This document shows positions 33,355 to 44,000 of a stretch of DNA of 64,000 bases, piece by piece. Every line of letters starts with the position of its first letter. Within the stretch, counting starts at the first letter, position 1. The stretch is from Acephala macrosclerotiorum (Eukaryota; Ascomycota; Leotiomycetes; Helotiales; Mollisiaceae), in assembly GCA_014904845.1 (NCBI GenBank), contig MU119208.1:496001-560000 (forward strand), read 5' to 3'. The notes beneath the pieces were generated by a model. That model worked only from the letters and a program-made list of their open reading frames with translations. It ran no database searches and had not been told where the DNA came from. The translations under genes and the position numbers were made by a program.

Positions 33355-34626
33355 ATGGCTTTCTCTTCTCGACTGCCAGGCGCTCTCACTGTTCTTTTCT
33401 ATCTTCAATTTTTTTGTAATGTGGTATTGGCCCAAAATGAGACCGAAGTCTTGCCTGGGTTCGGGGATACAGTCCAAGTGCTGGGAGATGTAAGTGGCAC
33501 ACATCTGGAAGTTCTTCGTACAGTACTCATCCTATGTCAGATGCAAAGAACAGACCAAGACTTCAAAGATGGCCTAGCACTCGACCTCTTCTCCCCCAAA
33601 GCCCGAACCCTCACCGTCAAACAAAACACCTCTCCTCTCAGTGCCAATTTCATAACCGGCAATTCAGGAGAGCCATTTGTCGCTTTATCAAACTACTCGT
33701 ACATCGTCCAAATGAACGAAACAGCCAATGACCTCATCGCCAAAATCGAGATTCCCTACGACGTACCCATGCTCAATAAAATGGGTGTCCAAGAAGCCAA
33801 TACCTATGTCGCTACCCTATCTTCGGACAAGAAAAGTTGGGTGATCGATGATGCGACAAGGAATGTTCACCGAAGTGAAAACAACACGAGGATTATCAAG
33901 ATGACTTCCTTGGACGGGGAATATCTGCTTGTTGGACGACAGACCGTGGATACGAGCAACATTTTCGTTCAATACGGTCAAGGTGCAACAAGGACTGTCA
34001 ACATGACAGGTGGTCCTGGAGTTCAAGAGGCAGAGTTTATTGATGGGTTTCGGTTCTCAGTTCAGACTAATATGTCAATGACTATGAACGTCGATATCAA
34101 GAATGGGGTCAATCCTGGGACGTTGCCGGCTAACACTCAGTCGCTGAATTCGTTTATGTGGATCGTTAACACGAGTGCGCCTTTTAATAAAATCAATGCT
34201 CAGATGCTGGTTCCTTGTAAGTGTTCGTCGTTCCGCAGTGAATTGGGGTATTGACATGAAGCAGTCAATCGCAACATGCTAGTAGCAATGAAGCCCGCTG
34301 GCTCATCACCATCAACTATGCTAACAGTTGCTAAACGAGCGTTGAACGCTACTAGTGGGCAATTTTTGCCAGTCAACCCTGATGTACAGCAAGTTAGGGA
34401 ACTACCTGAGGATAGGATATCGATTCCAGGAATGACGCAGCTGGATGGGCAGTACATCATTTTGGTGACAGAACCAAAACCCGTGGGAGAGAGTAAGTTG
34501 ACTGCACGGTTGTCTGGTGTTGGACTGTAGCTGACCTTGTCTCCAGCTTTACCTGCTTCAAATATCGTTAGCACTAGGAGGAGGAAGAGGAATCAGAGGA
34601 TGGTACATGCCGCACATTATGTGTAA
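33355..34626 (+). CDS. Secreted glycoprotein of unknown function
   Basis: Exons 33355-34216, 34265-34492, 34547-34626 give 389 residues. A signal peptide (about residues 1-26, ending CNVVLA) leads a mature chain with at least nine NxS/T sequons (for example NETE, NYSY, NETA, NMTG, NATS). It has few cysteines and no membrane segment. The C-terminus is strongly basic (STRRRKRNQRM). Internal phrases such as VLPGFGDTVQVLGD and PGMTQLDGQYIILVTEPKP suggest a beta-rich extracellular protein. I do not recognise the family. A lineage-specific secreted or effector-like protein is possible but unproven. Both introns were placed by frame and canonical ends (cag acceptors at 34264 and 34546). Confidence 0.75.
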
Positions 34627-35330
34627 TATATTCTGGCTTTCAAGTTAGGACTCATGAAAAGACCCATTTCTTGGTGTGGCAGGGACTTCTGAGAATTTAT
34701 GAGAATTGTGTGTATGTTGCGATGTGGAGTGGAGGTCCTACATCCCGTAAACGTCTTCTCAAAGTTGTTTTAAGAGGGTAGTGAATAGGCTGCGGAGGCA
34801 CGCATATCTTTACAATGCTTTGGCGCATCGTCGCTCTCGAAGTTCCGGCGGCCAACGGTCGGAATTTTCGTTTTTTAACCAACGTATTTGGCACTTTGCA
34901 ATAGTGATGCTGACGGATACTACAAAATAAAAATAATAAAATAATAATAATCGCAAAAAGTAGGAACTTCCGAAGAAGCTCTTATAAAACCACAGCCTGT
35001 GTGGTTTTTGAACGGGCAGATGGCATTCGTATTTCAGGAGTGCTCTAAGAATCTAGGGAAACGGTACATATTGTATATTGATTTCTATAAGGCAAACCGA
35101 CTACACATCTGGAGGACAATCTTCTTATTTAAATTTATACGTACCGCTGCGAGTGGTCTTAAGCTGGCGGTAAACGAGGGGCACTCATTCTGTCACCTTC
35201 AATGAAAGCCAATCGGATTGCTAGATGGGGAGTTTAACTTTATTAGAGATTTTGATCGTGGTACCAGGAATCGTTCTCGAGACAGACAAATGGCATGAAT
35301 GATTTTTTGGCTTTATAGATCATCGGGTAG
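34627..35330. other. Intergenic with repeat copy B
   Basis: Convergent 3' ends of the secreted-protein gene and NTR2. It holds an AT-rich stretch (34921-34950) followed by the hairpin repeat copy B. Nothing else supported. Confidence 0.6.
34953..35139. repeat. Dispersed hairpin repeat, copy B
   Basis: 187-bp homolog of 3766-4001 in the same orientation. The 9-bp stem (34986-34994 with 35000-35008) is unchanged, while the 5-nt loop differs (gcctg versus acccg). Flanking blocks cttccgaagaag and ttatttaaatttata are conserved. Most substitutions between copies are transitions. It lacks the 51-bp internal duplication of copy A. Confidence 0.75.
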
Positions 35331-36767
35331 CTAACCGACATCTTCCATATTTAGCCTTGCTATAGGGGTATTTCCAAAGCTCTCTAGTCCACGATCAACC
35401 ATCAACGGCGCAACAAAACCACTATTCTGAGCATCGACTGTCGCTTGCGGATCAGCAACAGCACCATTCGTATCTGCTTTCAAAGCAGCATATCTTGAAC
35501 CCGCCTGCTTCAGCAACTCCTGGACCTCAGCCTCCCTCTTCCCGATATCAAGCTTCTCTTGCTTCGACTCCTCCAACTTTGTTTGCCTCTTCGCTAATTC
35601 TAGCTCCATCGAGGTCAAAGTGTTTTGCAGTCTCTCAAGACACTCTGACAGGTTCGGCAGAGGCGTGATCTTTGAAGGCATTTGGACGGTACTTCGGTCC
35701 AGATCCTCGGGTTTATGTAGCCCATCCATCCCAGCACGAGTCTGCGCAGCTTCATAAGCAGCTCTCCGCTCCGCTTCAGAATCGTCAGACTCGTCTTCCG
35801 AACTGCCTTCTGCTTGATGAATCATATCTGCCATCTCCTTCCTTTGGCGTTTCCTAGCTTCTCTCTCCGCTTTCTTGCCCAATGATATCCTTCCATCGTC
35901 CACGAATTCATCGAAACCTTCACCAAGATCCTCATCTTCTCTCACTAGTCTCGTCTCCTTCTCCCTCTTCCGTGGCAAGAGTGAGATCTGCCGCCTATCA
36001 TCTCCATCATCATTCAAAGAAATGAAATCCTTTTCGTGAGCTAACCGCGCTCTCCGTTCTTTCTTCTCTTTGATCTCCGCTTCGGTGGGTATATAAGCAG
36101 CACTCGGCTCCGCCTCTACCACCGTAGCACCTTCTAACTCTGACGCATCCAGCATCTCCTCATCCTCAGCCGTGGCATGTAAAGCCTGTAAATCCTTCGG
36201 TGTCGTAGGCGTAGAGCTCTTCAGTTCATTCAAATAATCCTTGCTATACGTCGGCCTCTCTTCATCGTCCTCATTCGACCTGACTGGCAATCCTTGGTAC
36301 GGCAGACTCCTTCTTAACGCGTTCCCTTCCACTACCCTTCTCCCCAAGGTAGCTTTCTTAGGTGTGAACATCTCATCATCCTCCAGCGCTTCCGCCGCAT
36401 CTCCAGAAATAATTTCCCCAGGTCCAAAAGACAATCTCGAAGCAGCAGGCTTCTTCTTTTTCATCAAAGAACTTGATCTCCCGATTGTAGGCCTATTGTC
36501 TTGTTCGTTCTCGTCTCCATCGTCGAAAGCAATACTTTGTCGTAAAGAGGATTTCTTGAAGGCTTTGCGATTGGGATTCGAGGATGCACTGGAAGCTATG
36601 GTATTTGGTCAGCTGAAATTTCGCACAATCAGCTAGGTTCATAGCTTGATATAGGACTTACGAGTTATGTTCTCCGTACCCTGGCTGTCTTTCTTGCCTA
36701 TCTCCTCATCGTCGTCGACTTGTATCTTCCTCGCCTTCCTCTTTGACCCAAATGCGGATTTAATCAT
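35331..36767 (-). CDS. NTR2: Ntr2-like (nineteen complex-related protein 2)
   Basis: Ntr2 works with Ntr1 and the helicase Prp43 in spliceosome disassembly. Exons complement(36662-36767) and (35331-36595) give 456 residues. The N-terminus is basic (FGSKRKARKIQVDDDEE). The centre has short conserved-looking segments (AASRLSFGPGE, YSKDYLNELKSSTPTTPKDL, AYIPTEAEIKEKKERRARL, DFISLND, RLVREDEDLGEGFDEFVDD), charged helices and a C-terminal coiled-coil-like region (LERLQNTLTSMELELAKRQ). The phrases around YSKDYLNELK and DEDLGEGFDEFVDD match the Ntr2/GCFC-related family as I know it. The gene starts 213 bp from the divergent SmG gene. Confidence 0.75.
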
Positions 36768-36980
36768 GGTGACCAGCTTTGAATGCCCGTTCGGCTCACT
36801 CTAGACGTATTGACGAGGTTTTTGGACTGGTTGAAAGAAGTTGCGAGGTCGAGAAAATCAATTGATAGCCTTGTCACTATCGCCACGTGATCACTGCCTA
36901 GCGCATTGAAGTGGAATTTATCTTCACCACAACATCTTCCCCTCCCCCACACAGAGCAAACCCCACAAATCAATATCAAG
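36768..36980. promoter_or_regulatory. Short bidirectional promoter of NTR2 and SmG
   Basis: Only 213 bp separate the two divergent start codons, so both 5' UTRs and promoters must fit here. Pyrimidine-rich sequence (36920-36965) precedes the SmG ATG. Both products serve the spliceosome. Confidence 0.6.
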
Positions 36981-37504
36981 ATGCCTCAAGCTCAGCCAGA
37001 GCTCAAGAAGGTACGTTCGCCTTATTCTGACCCTAAGTCTATGTTTGCGCGCTGCCAAGGCCTGTTCAGAACTGTTCCACGCGACATCAACTTGCTTAAT
37101 GCACGAATTTCTGCAGCGCACAAATTGAAAGAGGATAATTGGCTAATGTGTGGCGCAGTACCTCGATAAAAGGCTCTTCGTCCAGTTGAATGGGAGTAGA
37201 AAAGTTATTGGGGTTCTGCGAGGTTACGATGTTGGTTCTACCCTTGAACATTAGGAGTTACAGAAGGTTAATAAAGCGCGCAGGTTTTCTTAAACATTGT
37301 GCTCGACGATGCAGTTGAAGAGAAAGACGGTGGAGAGAAAGTCAAATTAGGGATGGTGGTACGTCACCTCAGTCTGCGCGCTTTCTGCGTTATTTGTTGG
37401 GAAAGAAGAAAGAGCTAATGTTGGCACAGGTTATTCGAGGCAACTCCGTCGTTATGCTCGAGGCTTTGGAGAGAATCGGTGGTGGACGAGAAGATAGAGG
37501 ATAA
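36981..37504 (+). CDS. SMX2: Small nuclear ribonucleoprotein G (SmG)
   Basis: Core Sm protein of the heptameric ring on spliceosomal U1, U2, U4 and U5 snRNAs. Exons 36981-37010, 37159-37230, 37284-37358, 37430-37504 give 83 residues. The Sm1 motif reads KRLFVQLNGSRKVIGVLRGYD, followed by VFLNIVLDDAVEE; the Sm2 motif reads VIRGNSVVMLEALERI. All diagnostic residues (N and G in LNG, GxL, D in GYD, IRG-N in Sm2) are present. Four exons in a 250-nt coding sequence is dense. The GAT|gttggt donor is a weak consensus but is the only one that preserves the Sm1 fold. Confidence 0.96.
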
Positions 37505-37695
37505 ACCTTTGGCGCCTCAATGCAGAGACTGCACGCACTACTTTCGAGGGGGGGAGAGCCAGGCGCAGCTGGGAGGCTAAAAGTTGTTACAGGATTCACA
37601 TGGCGTTGCTGGCTTCGATAATACCATATCACGCATGAAAAGTCAATGGAAGACGGATTTTCTGCCAACTCTGCTTCATGATACATGCATGGAGA

Positions 37696-38279
37696 TTACT
37701 TGAATTGCTCCCAATACTTCTCTTCGAAGCCATCCATCATACTCCCTTCGAAATCCTTCACCCAGCCTTTGATTCCTCCTTTCAGGACTAGGACGTGGAG
37801 CTTGGTTTTGTGGCTAAATTTGGCGACATCATCAATGTAATCTTGCATCCAACTTGCACAGCGAGGTCCTCTGCCATTAGAAGCGCCTGTGATGTTCATT
37901 ACGTTGTCTTGATGAATGTCCGCCACGCGATTGTACTCACCACAATAGAAAATCACTTTCTGAATCCCCGCTCTTTCACAAAGATCCAGTAGAGTCTTGC
38001 GAGTTTGGTAGAAGCTCTGAGCTGGAAGATTGATCGACGTCTTGATAGTTCCACCCTAAATAGATTAGCAATCGTTGTGGTACCTGTGAAGTTCTCAATG
38101 CTCACCTCCCAATCCGTTCTCCTGACATCAATCAACAAGAAAGGCTTCGGCTCAGGCTTGATATCCATATCATCAAACATCTGGTAAAGTTCATCCGCCG
38201 TAACTTCCCCACATTTTGCTCGAGGAGCAGGGAATGCATCCCACCAGTTCTCTTGCTTTGGTTGTGTTGTCTCCGCCAT
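37696..38279 (-). CDS. Cdc25-type rhodanese (Ych1/arsenate-reductase-like)
   Basis: Exons complement(38106-38279), (37941-38055), (37696-37886) give 159 residues, the size of single-domain Cdc25-like rhodaneses such as yeast Ych1 and Arr2. Features: FLLIDVRRTDWEGG (rhodanese CH2A-like), INLPAQSFYQTR, and an active-site loop CGASNGR (Cx5R) in IFYCGASNGRGPRC, then VLKGGIKGW. Such enzymes act as phosphatases or arsenate reductases. The loop is created by splicing: the 54-nt intron (37887-37940) interrupts it after Cys-Gly. The start is the ATG at 38279, because the longer frame begins with GTG. Which activity it has cannot be told. Confidence 0.85.
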
Positions 38280-38762
38280 CTTTGTTATTGAAGTTTTCGA
38301 TTCAAGTGGGTGAGAGAATAGAGCTATTTGTAGTGCCTCACTAGCAGAGCTTTCAAATCTCACAATATGCAGCCTTTTTGTGAGTCAATCGAATTGAACC
38401 AGTAGCCTCACCCACAAGTCATCGCTTGGGCTTTCTTTTGTCTGGTCATGGCATACCGGGGCCTGAATGTACCATGATTGATTGGTGGTAAGCTACAGTT
38501 CATATCCGCTTTTAAGATGCCACGGCAAAATCGACTGCTGGCCCGCCTTAACACGCACTGTTCAATTCATACGACAGACATCGGAAAGATTGTAAAGCCT
38601 CAAGCTCGTCATTGGCTGTTTGTTTCCAAGCGCCAGAAGCGAGGAGGGCTGACATCTCAGTCGTCTGAGAAGGCTTCGACTCTTCTAGGCAACAGACATC
38701 TACATCTCAACCACCGGCCCAACACTCAAATATACCCTCAAGAGTCATCCTCTAACCTCAAA

Positions 38763-40546
38763 ATGACGATGACCAAGACTCCCCAGCACTCAGACCTTGA
38801 CATCGAGTCATCACGATCCAGCCCTCCCACGCTCAACCACCACAGCCTCACCCCGCACTCTTCTGGAACCAACACGCCTACCACCATTGAGCAAGACCGT
38901 GAAATCTTATTTGATCAAGATGATATAGACAGTTCATTTGGCAAGAATCGACGCTCGGAGGAGTTGCCTGAATACGAAGCCTCGAGCTCCCAGTCTCGTG
39001 TCGTAGAGCAAACGAGATGCTCAATCCTGCCTAGTCGGGCTGCTGTATGGACTGTCAAGGATAATAATATCAGACTTTCTGCTTTTGTAGCTTCTATATT
39101 GCTTCACCAAGGTATTATCAACACTAAGGATCTTGACGTGTAAGTATCCCTTGCCGTCACGTGTTTCAACCTATTCCTAACGAATATCAGATATCACAAT
39201 CAGGTTCAAGAAACAGACCAAGGACCCAGCGATCCTATCACCGGTGTCTTCAAATCAGTCCATGGCACTGTTGGTGGCATAGTCCAAGGCTTAGTCGACT
39301 ACCCCGTCGAAATTTCCAAGATCGTTCAAGCAGATGGAGATGTTGCCAAAGGTCTCGCTGCAGACTTCGCCCTCGATAGTAATAAAGGTGTATCGAGGAT
39401 TATCGGAACGGGCTTGAGAGCTCCTGGAGAATTCACCATGAACATTTCGAGAGGCTTCGCGAATGCGCCGAAGCTGTATGGAGACGAGGCTGTAAGGCCG
39501 GTAGAGAAGGTTGACGGTGTTATGAGTGGGTTGGAAGCTGCTGGGAAGGTGAGCTTTTGTTTATTTCCTCTTATATTTTCGCTATCATCGTCATTATCTT
39601 CGAGTTCATAGTTGTATCCTTGCTCTTGTTTTGTTTTCAGTTCCTACTATCAAGTTCAAAGAGCTTGGACCTACTCGAGATGAAAGCGAATCAAGCGATT
39701 TGCAATCTTTGGAGTTCAAGACGGGCAATAGGGTTTTGTTGCATATCGCAGGGAGCGGCAGCGGGATAAAGCGGACCAAGAGGATCTCCCTGGTGCTCCT
39801 GGCGATCATTCCGCTGCCGCTCCCTTACGATGTGCAACAAACAAGACTTAAATTTGAAGTTGTAACGGACATTCGAATTGTTTGCACCAGGTCATCATTT
39901 TTGTCTTAGATTCGACATTTGATCTTTTCATTGCATGTCGGCATTTCTAAGTTAGACGTAGACGTTAGGCCCATACTAGGCAACATCTTTTGAGTCTTTG
40001 ACGGGTGTTGAAGATTTCTTTCCCATTTTGCATTTCCACGATGTTCATTTATCGGTCCGGACTTGAATGTCAGAGAGCACAAGAACGGATATTCTCTTCT
40101 ATCCACTTGTACCAGAACTCTTCAATCTTTAATCCTCTGTTCACATACCTTTCACTAACACTATGACACAGGGATTCGGCTACGGCCTCTGGGACGGCCT
40201 CTCAGGCCTCTATACGCAACCTGCCAAAGGCATCGAAGAAGGCGGCATTGGCGGATTCTTCTCCGGCCTAGGAAAGGGCATCGGCGGAGCAGTATTCAAG
40301 CCCGTAGCGGGAGCCGTCGGTCTCCCTGCCTACGCAATCAGAGGTGTTTACGAAGAAGTCGCTAGACTAACTGGTGGGAGTGAAGAAGATAAAGAGAGAG
40401 CTGAGAGGTTGAAACAGGGGAATGATGAGTGGAGTATGTGTACTGGGGAGGAGAGGAAGGCGATTTTGGGAATGTGGTATACGTTTAATGCGCAGGAGGG
40501 GATTGTGATGCATGATGGTGAGAGGGAACAGGGGAAGTGGAACTGA
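38763..40546 (+). CDS. Protein sharing a region with sterol-glucosyltransferase-like proteins, no transferase domain
   Basis: Exons 38763-39139, 39191-39548, 40172-40546 give 369 residues. The N-terminus is Ser/Thr/Pro-rich and disordered. The rest is Gly-rich amphipathic sequence: GTVGGIVQGLVDYPVEISK, GFANAPKLYGDEAVRPVEKV, YGLWDGLSGLYTQPAKG, GIGGFFSGLGKGIGGAVFKPVAGAVGLPAYAIRGVYEEV. I know this block as an accessory region of fungal GT28/UGT sterol-glucosyltransferase-like proteins and of stand-alone relatives. Here the transferase itself is absent. A membrane or lipid-associated role is inference. The second intron is 623 nt, unusual for this genome, and holds open frames but nothing recognisable. 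An upstream frame from 38521 could extend the N-terminus. Confidence 0.65.
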
Positions 40547-41007
40547 AAATCTGTAGGCCGGAGCTGAGTTGCTGGCCTATTTCATGGGCTTTTTTTTTTT
40601 CTTTTGCTCATTTGGCTTTCGGATGTGAACTAAGCGTTGAGCGATTTGCTAGTGCTTTGGATTGGGATAATTTGCAGCGAGGAGTCGCTGTCTCGAGGAA
40701 GGAAGGAGTATGAGTTGTCAATCAATGTAAATTTCACTCTCTAACTCTCTCTTCCAATATCTACAAGTCTCATACCCAACCAAGACCCCATTCTCAGTCT
40801 ATGCCTGCCCGCCTAATCATTAACAATAACATGCTATAATTTTGTGTATTCGTAACCAGCCAACCTAAACCCAAAGCCATGCAAGGCTATGCTCGCTGAT
40901 GCAACCTTTCCAACCAAACCCGAACAAAAATCCAAAAAGACAGACGGTCCAACCTCTTCACGCCGGAACCAGAACCTTATCTCATCATATACAAACATGC
41001 ACCCACT
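40547..41007. other. Intergenic, convergent 3' ends
   Basis: 461 bp between two stop codons, with a T-rich run near 40590. No gene supported. Confidence 0.5.
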
Positions 41008-44000
41008 CTACTTCCCCTCAACCCTCGTAACAGTCCTCTCACTATCCATAAACCTTCTCTCAAGTTTAGAGCGCTCACCATTCTTCTCCCTCGCTCCCTT
41101 CCCACTCGCACTACCGCCACTAATCACATTCCCCTCCACGCTCAAATTCCGCACTAACTCACTCCTAGGACTCCGTCCTCCTTTCTTACTCTTGCTCTTT
41201 CCACTGTACCCTACCTCCCGCTCGAGCTTTCCCATATTTTCCACCGTTAATTTCTGTCCCGGATGCCGATCATCCGTCACCGGTGGCGCAAGTCTTTCAC
41301 CCGGATGGCCAGCCGCAGCCTCAACTAATTTCTCGTCTCTAAGCGCCGTAGCTTTCTCCTCTGCCTCCTCTCTCCTCTCAACTCTATCGCCCTCACTTTC
41401 CGTACCCGGCAAGGTCAAAGTATGGCTATTCTGCCTCTCGCTCATGGTTGGTCTAGGCGTTTGAAGCACTGGAGCTTTTGGCTGCTCAAGTGCTTTCTCT
41501 TTCGGCTTACCTTGACCGAAAATAGGCACTGCTGCTGTACCGCAATTATGTTCTCCAGGCTCAGAGCAATCTGATCCATCGAGTTCATTTTCCCCAGGGG
41601 TTCGAGGTGCACGGCGACTAATAGCCCATCTCACAAGCATCTTCTCCAGCGTCTTTCCCTTTACAGGTTTAGCGAGATAGTCATCCATACCTGCTTTCTT
41701 GCACTTTTCGCGATCACCTTGGATTGCGGAAGCGGTCATAGCTACAATAGGAATGTTGCGAGAAAGAATATTATAGGGCGCGTGGTGACGGATGAGATGG
41801 GTCGCCTTGTAGCCGTCGATGATGGGCATTTGGACGTCCATGAGGATGATGTCTGGTTTTGGGTGTGGGGGATTTTCCCTGTCGGCTGCGAGGAGGTAGT
41901 CGAGGGCTTCTTTGCCGTTCCAGACTGCGTTTACGACGAAGCCGAGTATCTTGATTGTTTTAAGGGCGATTTGCTGGTTGATGGCACTGGAAATAGATTT
42001 AGCAGCTGGATTTGAGTATCTGAAAGGGTGGATTTACTTGTCCTCAACTAGCAAAATCTTGATCTCGGCCCTTTTAGCTCGTGAGAGCCCAAGCTCGGGT
42101 GGTGCTGGTGGAGTCATGCTGATTGACCTTGGCTTGTGGTGTCTATGATACTTGTGCGGGCCAATTGGGGTTTGGATTGGTGGAGTTCCCATTGCTTGCT
42201 CATACTCTGAGCTATTGCAAGACACACTCATCTCAGATTGGAGTCGATCTGGAAGACTTCCAATATCGATAAGAGCGGCTCCATCATGGAATTGAGGCTT
42301 GTTGAAAGGGATCCAAAAGGTTGCCGTTGTCCCAGATCCTAGCGTTGATTCAAGCTGGATTCGGCCATGCATCAGATCAACCAGGTTCTTGCTGATCGTG
42401 AGACCAAGACCCGTGCCTCCAAATCGTCTCGCTGTTGACGAGTCGGCTTGACTGAAAGGCTTGAAGAGTCGTTTCCGAACTTCCTCTTCAATTCCGATAC
42501 CAGTGTCTTCGACCACAAACTTGACTTCGAACGTGTCTGCTGTCTCGCGCCCCTTGAGAACAGAAAACTTGACATATCCTTCGCTGGTGAACTTGATACT
42601 GTTGGTGAGCAGATTCGTAATAATTTGCCGCACTCGGCCTGGATCACCCATCACAATCAAGTCCTTCTCGACACCGACTTCGATCTCTGATTGGAACATG
42701 AGGTTCTTCCTCTCAGCAGCGAATCCAAGCACTTTGCTCACATCTCTGACGACGACGGACAACGAGAATTGCACTTCTTCGATATCTAGCCGGCCGGATT
42801 CGACCTTTGAGAAATCCAGGATATCGTTGATAACAGTAAGCAGACCATTCGCTGATCTCTGGATGTTGTCCGCACATTCCTTCTGCTCTTCATCAAGGTC
42901 CATGTCCGAGAGTAATTCTGCCATTCCGATAACACCGGCAATTGGAGTACGAATCTCGTGAGACATATTAGCAAGGAACTGGCTCTTGAGACGACTAGCC
43001 TCTTTGGCAGCTGCCTCGTTCGCCAGTAATCTTGTGTTTTCCTTCTCTTGCATTTGGAGCTCGGTCTCGCGATCCTTGACTTCCGTGATGTCCATACTAA
43101 CTCCTATAACCCCATCGATGAAAGCTTCGTTGACACGACCGCCGTTCTCTTTCTTGCCTAGTACTGGAATGAATCGCGTCCTGTACCACCTATTGTCGAT
43201 GCAGTGTTCCTGGACATCTTCCATTGTTTTGCCAGTAAGTATATCTTCGATCGGCCTGAGAGATTCTGGGATGCCATCTTTGGACCGTCCATCTTGGGCG
43301 GAGAAGAAGACATCGTAAATATTTTTGCCGATGTAGTCCTCGCCTTTGGTTGGCCTGCCACTGCCACTTTCGTTGTCGGAACCAATATCGCTCTCTAGGT
43401 CCCAGATGAATGCACCTTCTAGCAGGTTTATCTTTCGATTCCTGTCGACCGAGAAGAGAGTTACTTGAGCATGGGCTATGACTGAGAGTAATTGCTGGCG
43501 CTAGGAATGGTTAGTAACAATTTATGTGCAACGTTATAAATGTAAGAATCTCCCAGCCCTGCCGGGACTTTCTGGGCTTTGAGAAAGTCCTAGTGAGACT
43601 AGGAGATCTTCAAAGCGCTGCTGGGGACGCAAAATAGGAGACGTACCATTCGCCTTGCTGCAAATCTACTTTCCACGGCCTCGTGGATATCGGTGCAAGT
43701 TCCGAACCACTTCTCAATTGCTCCTGTCTTTGCGTTTCTCATTGGCAACGCTCGCCCAAGCATCCACCTCCACTCGCCATCTTTACTCCTGCATCGGTAT
43801 TCTGTGTTGTAAGGATCGCCGGTTTTCAAGGAGTGTGCCCATCTTTTCCCTGTACTTGTCATGTCATCCGGATGGAAAGGCAATTTCCAACCCATGCCAA
43901 GAGATTCGTCTTCCGTCAAGCCTGTGTAATCATACCTGAAAGTTGTAAGGCACTGCGACGTACTGCACATAATGATTGCACTTGAACTCACCATCGCTGA

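Noticed and set aside
34216..34264. Possible stop/truncation of the secreted protein after exon 1
   Set aside because: Canonical GT..AG intron restores a long downstream frame in phase, so the gene is intact.
38478..38762. Longer N-terminus of the glucosyltransferase-region protein
   Set aside because: Begins with TTG; an internal ATG at 38517 is possible, but the added sequence is basic and unlike the rest. Left as an alternative only.
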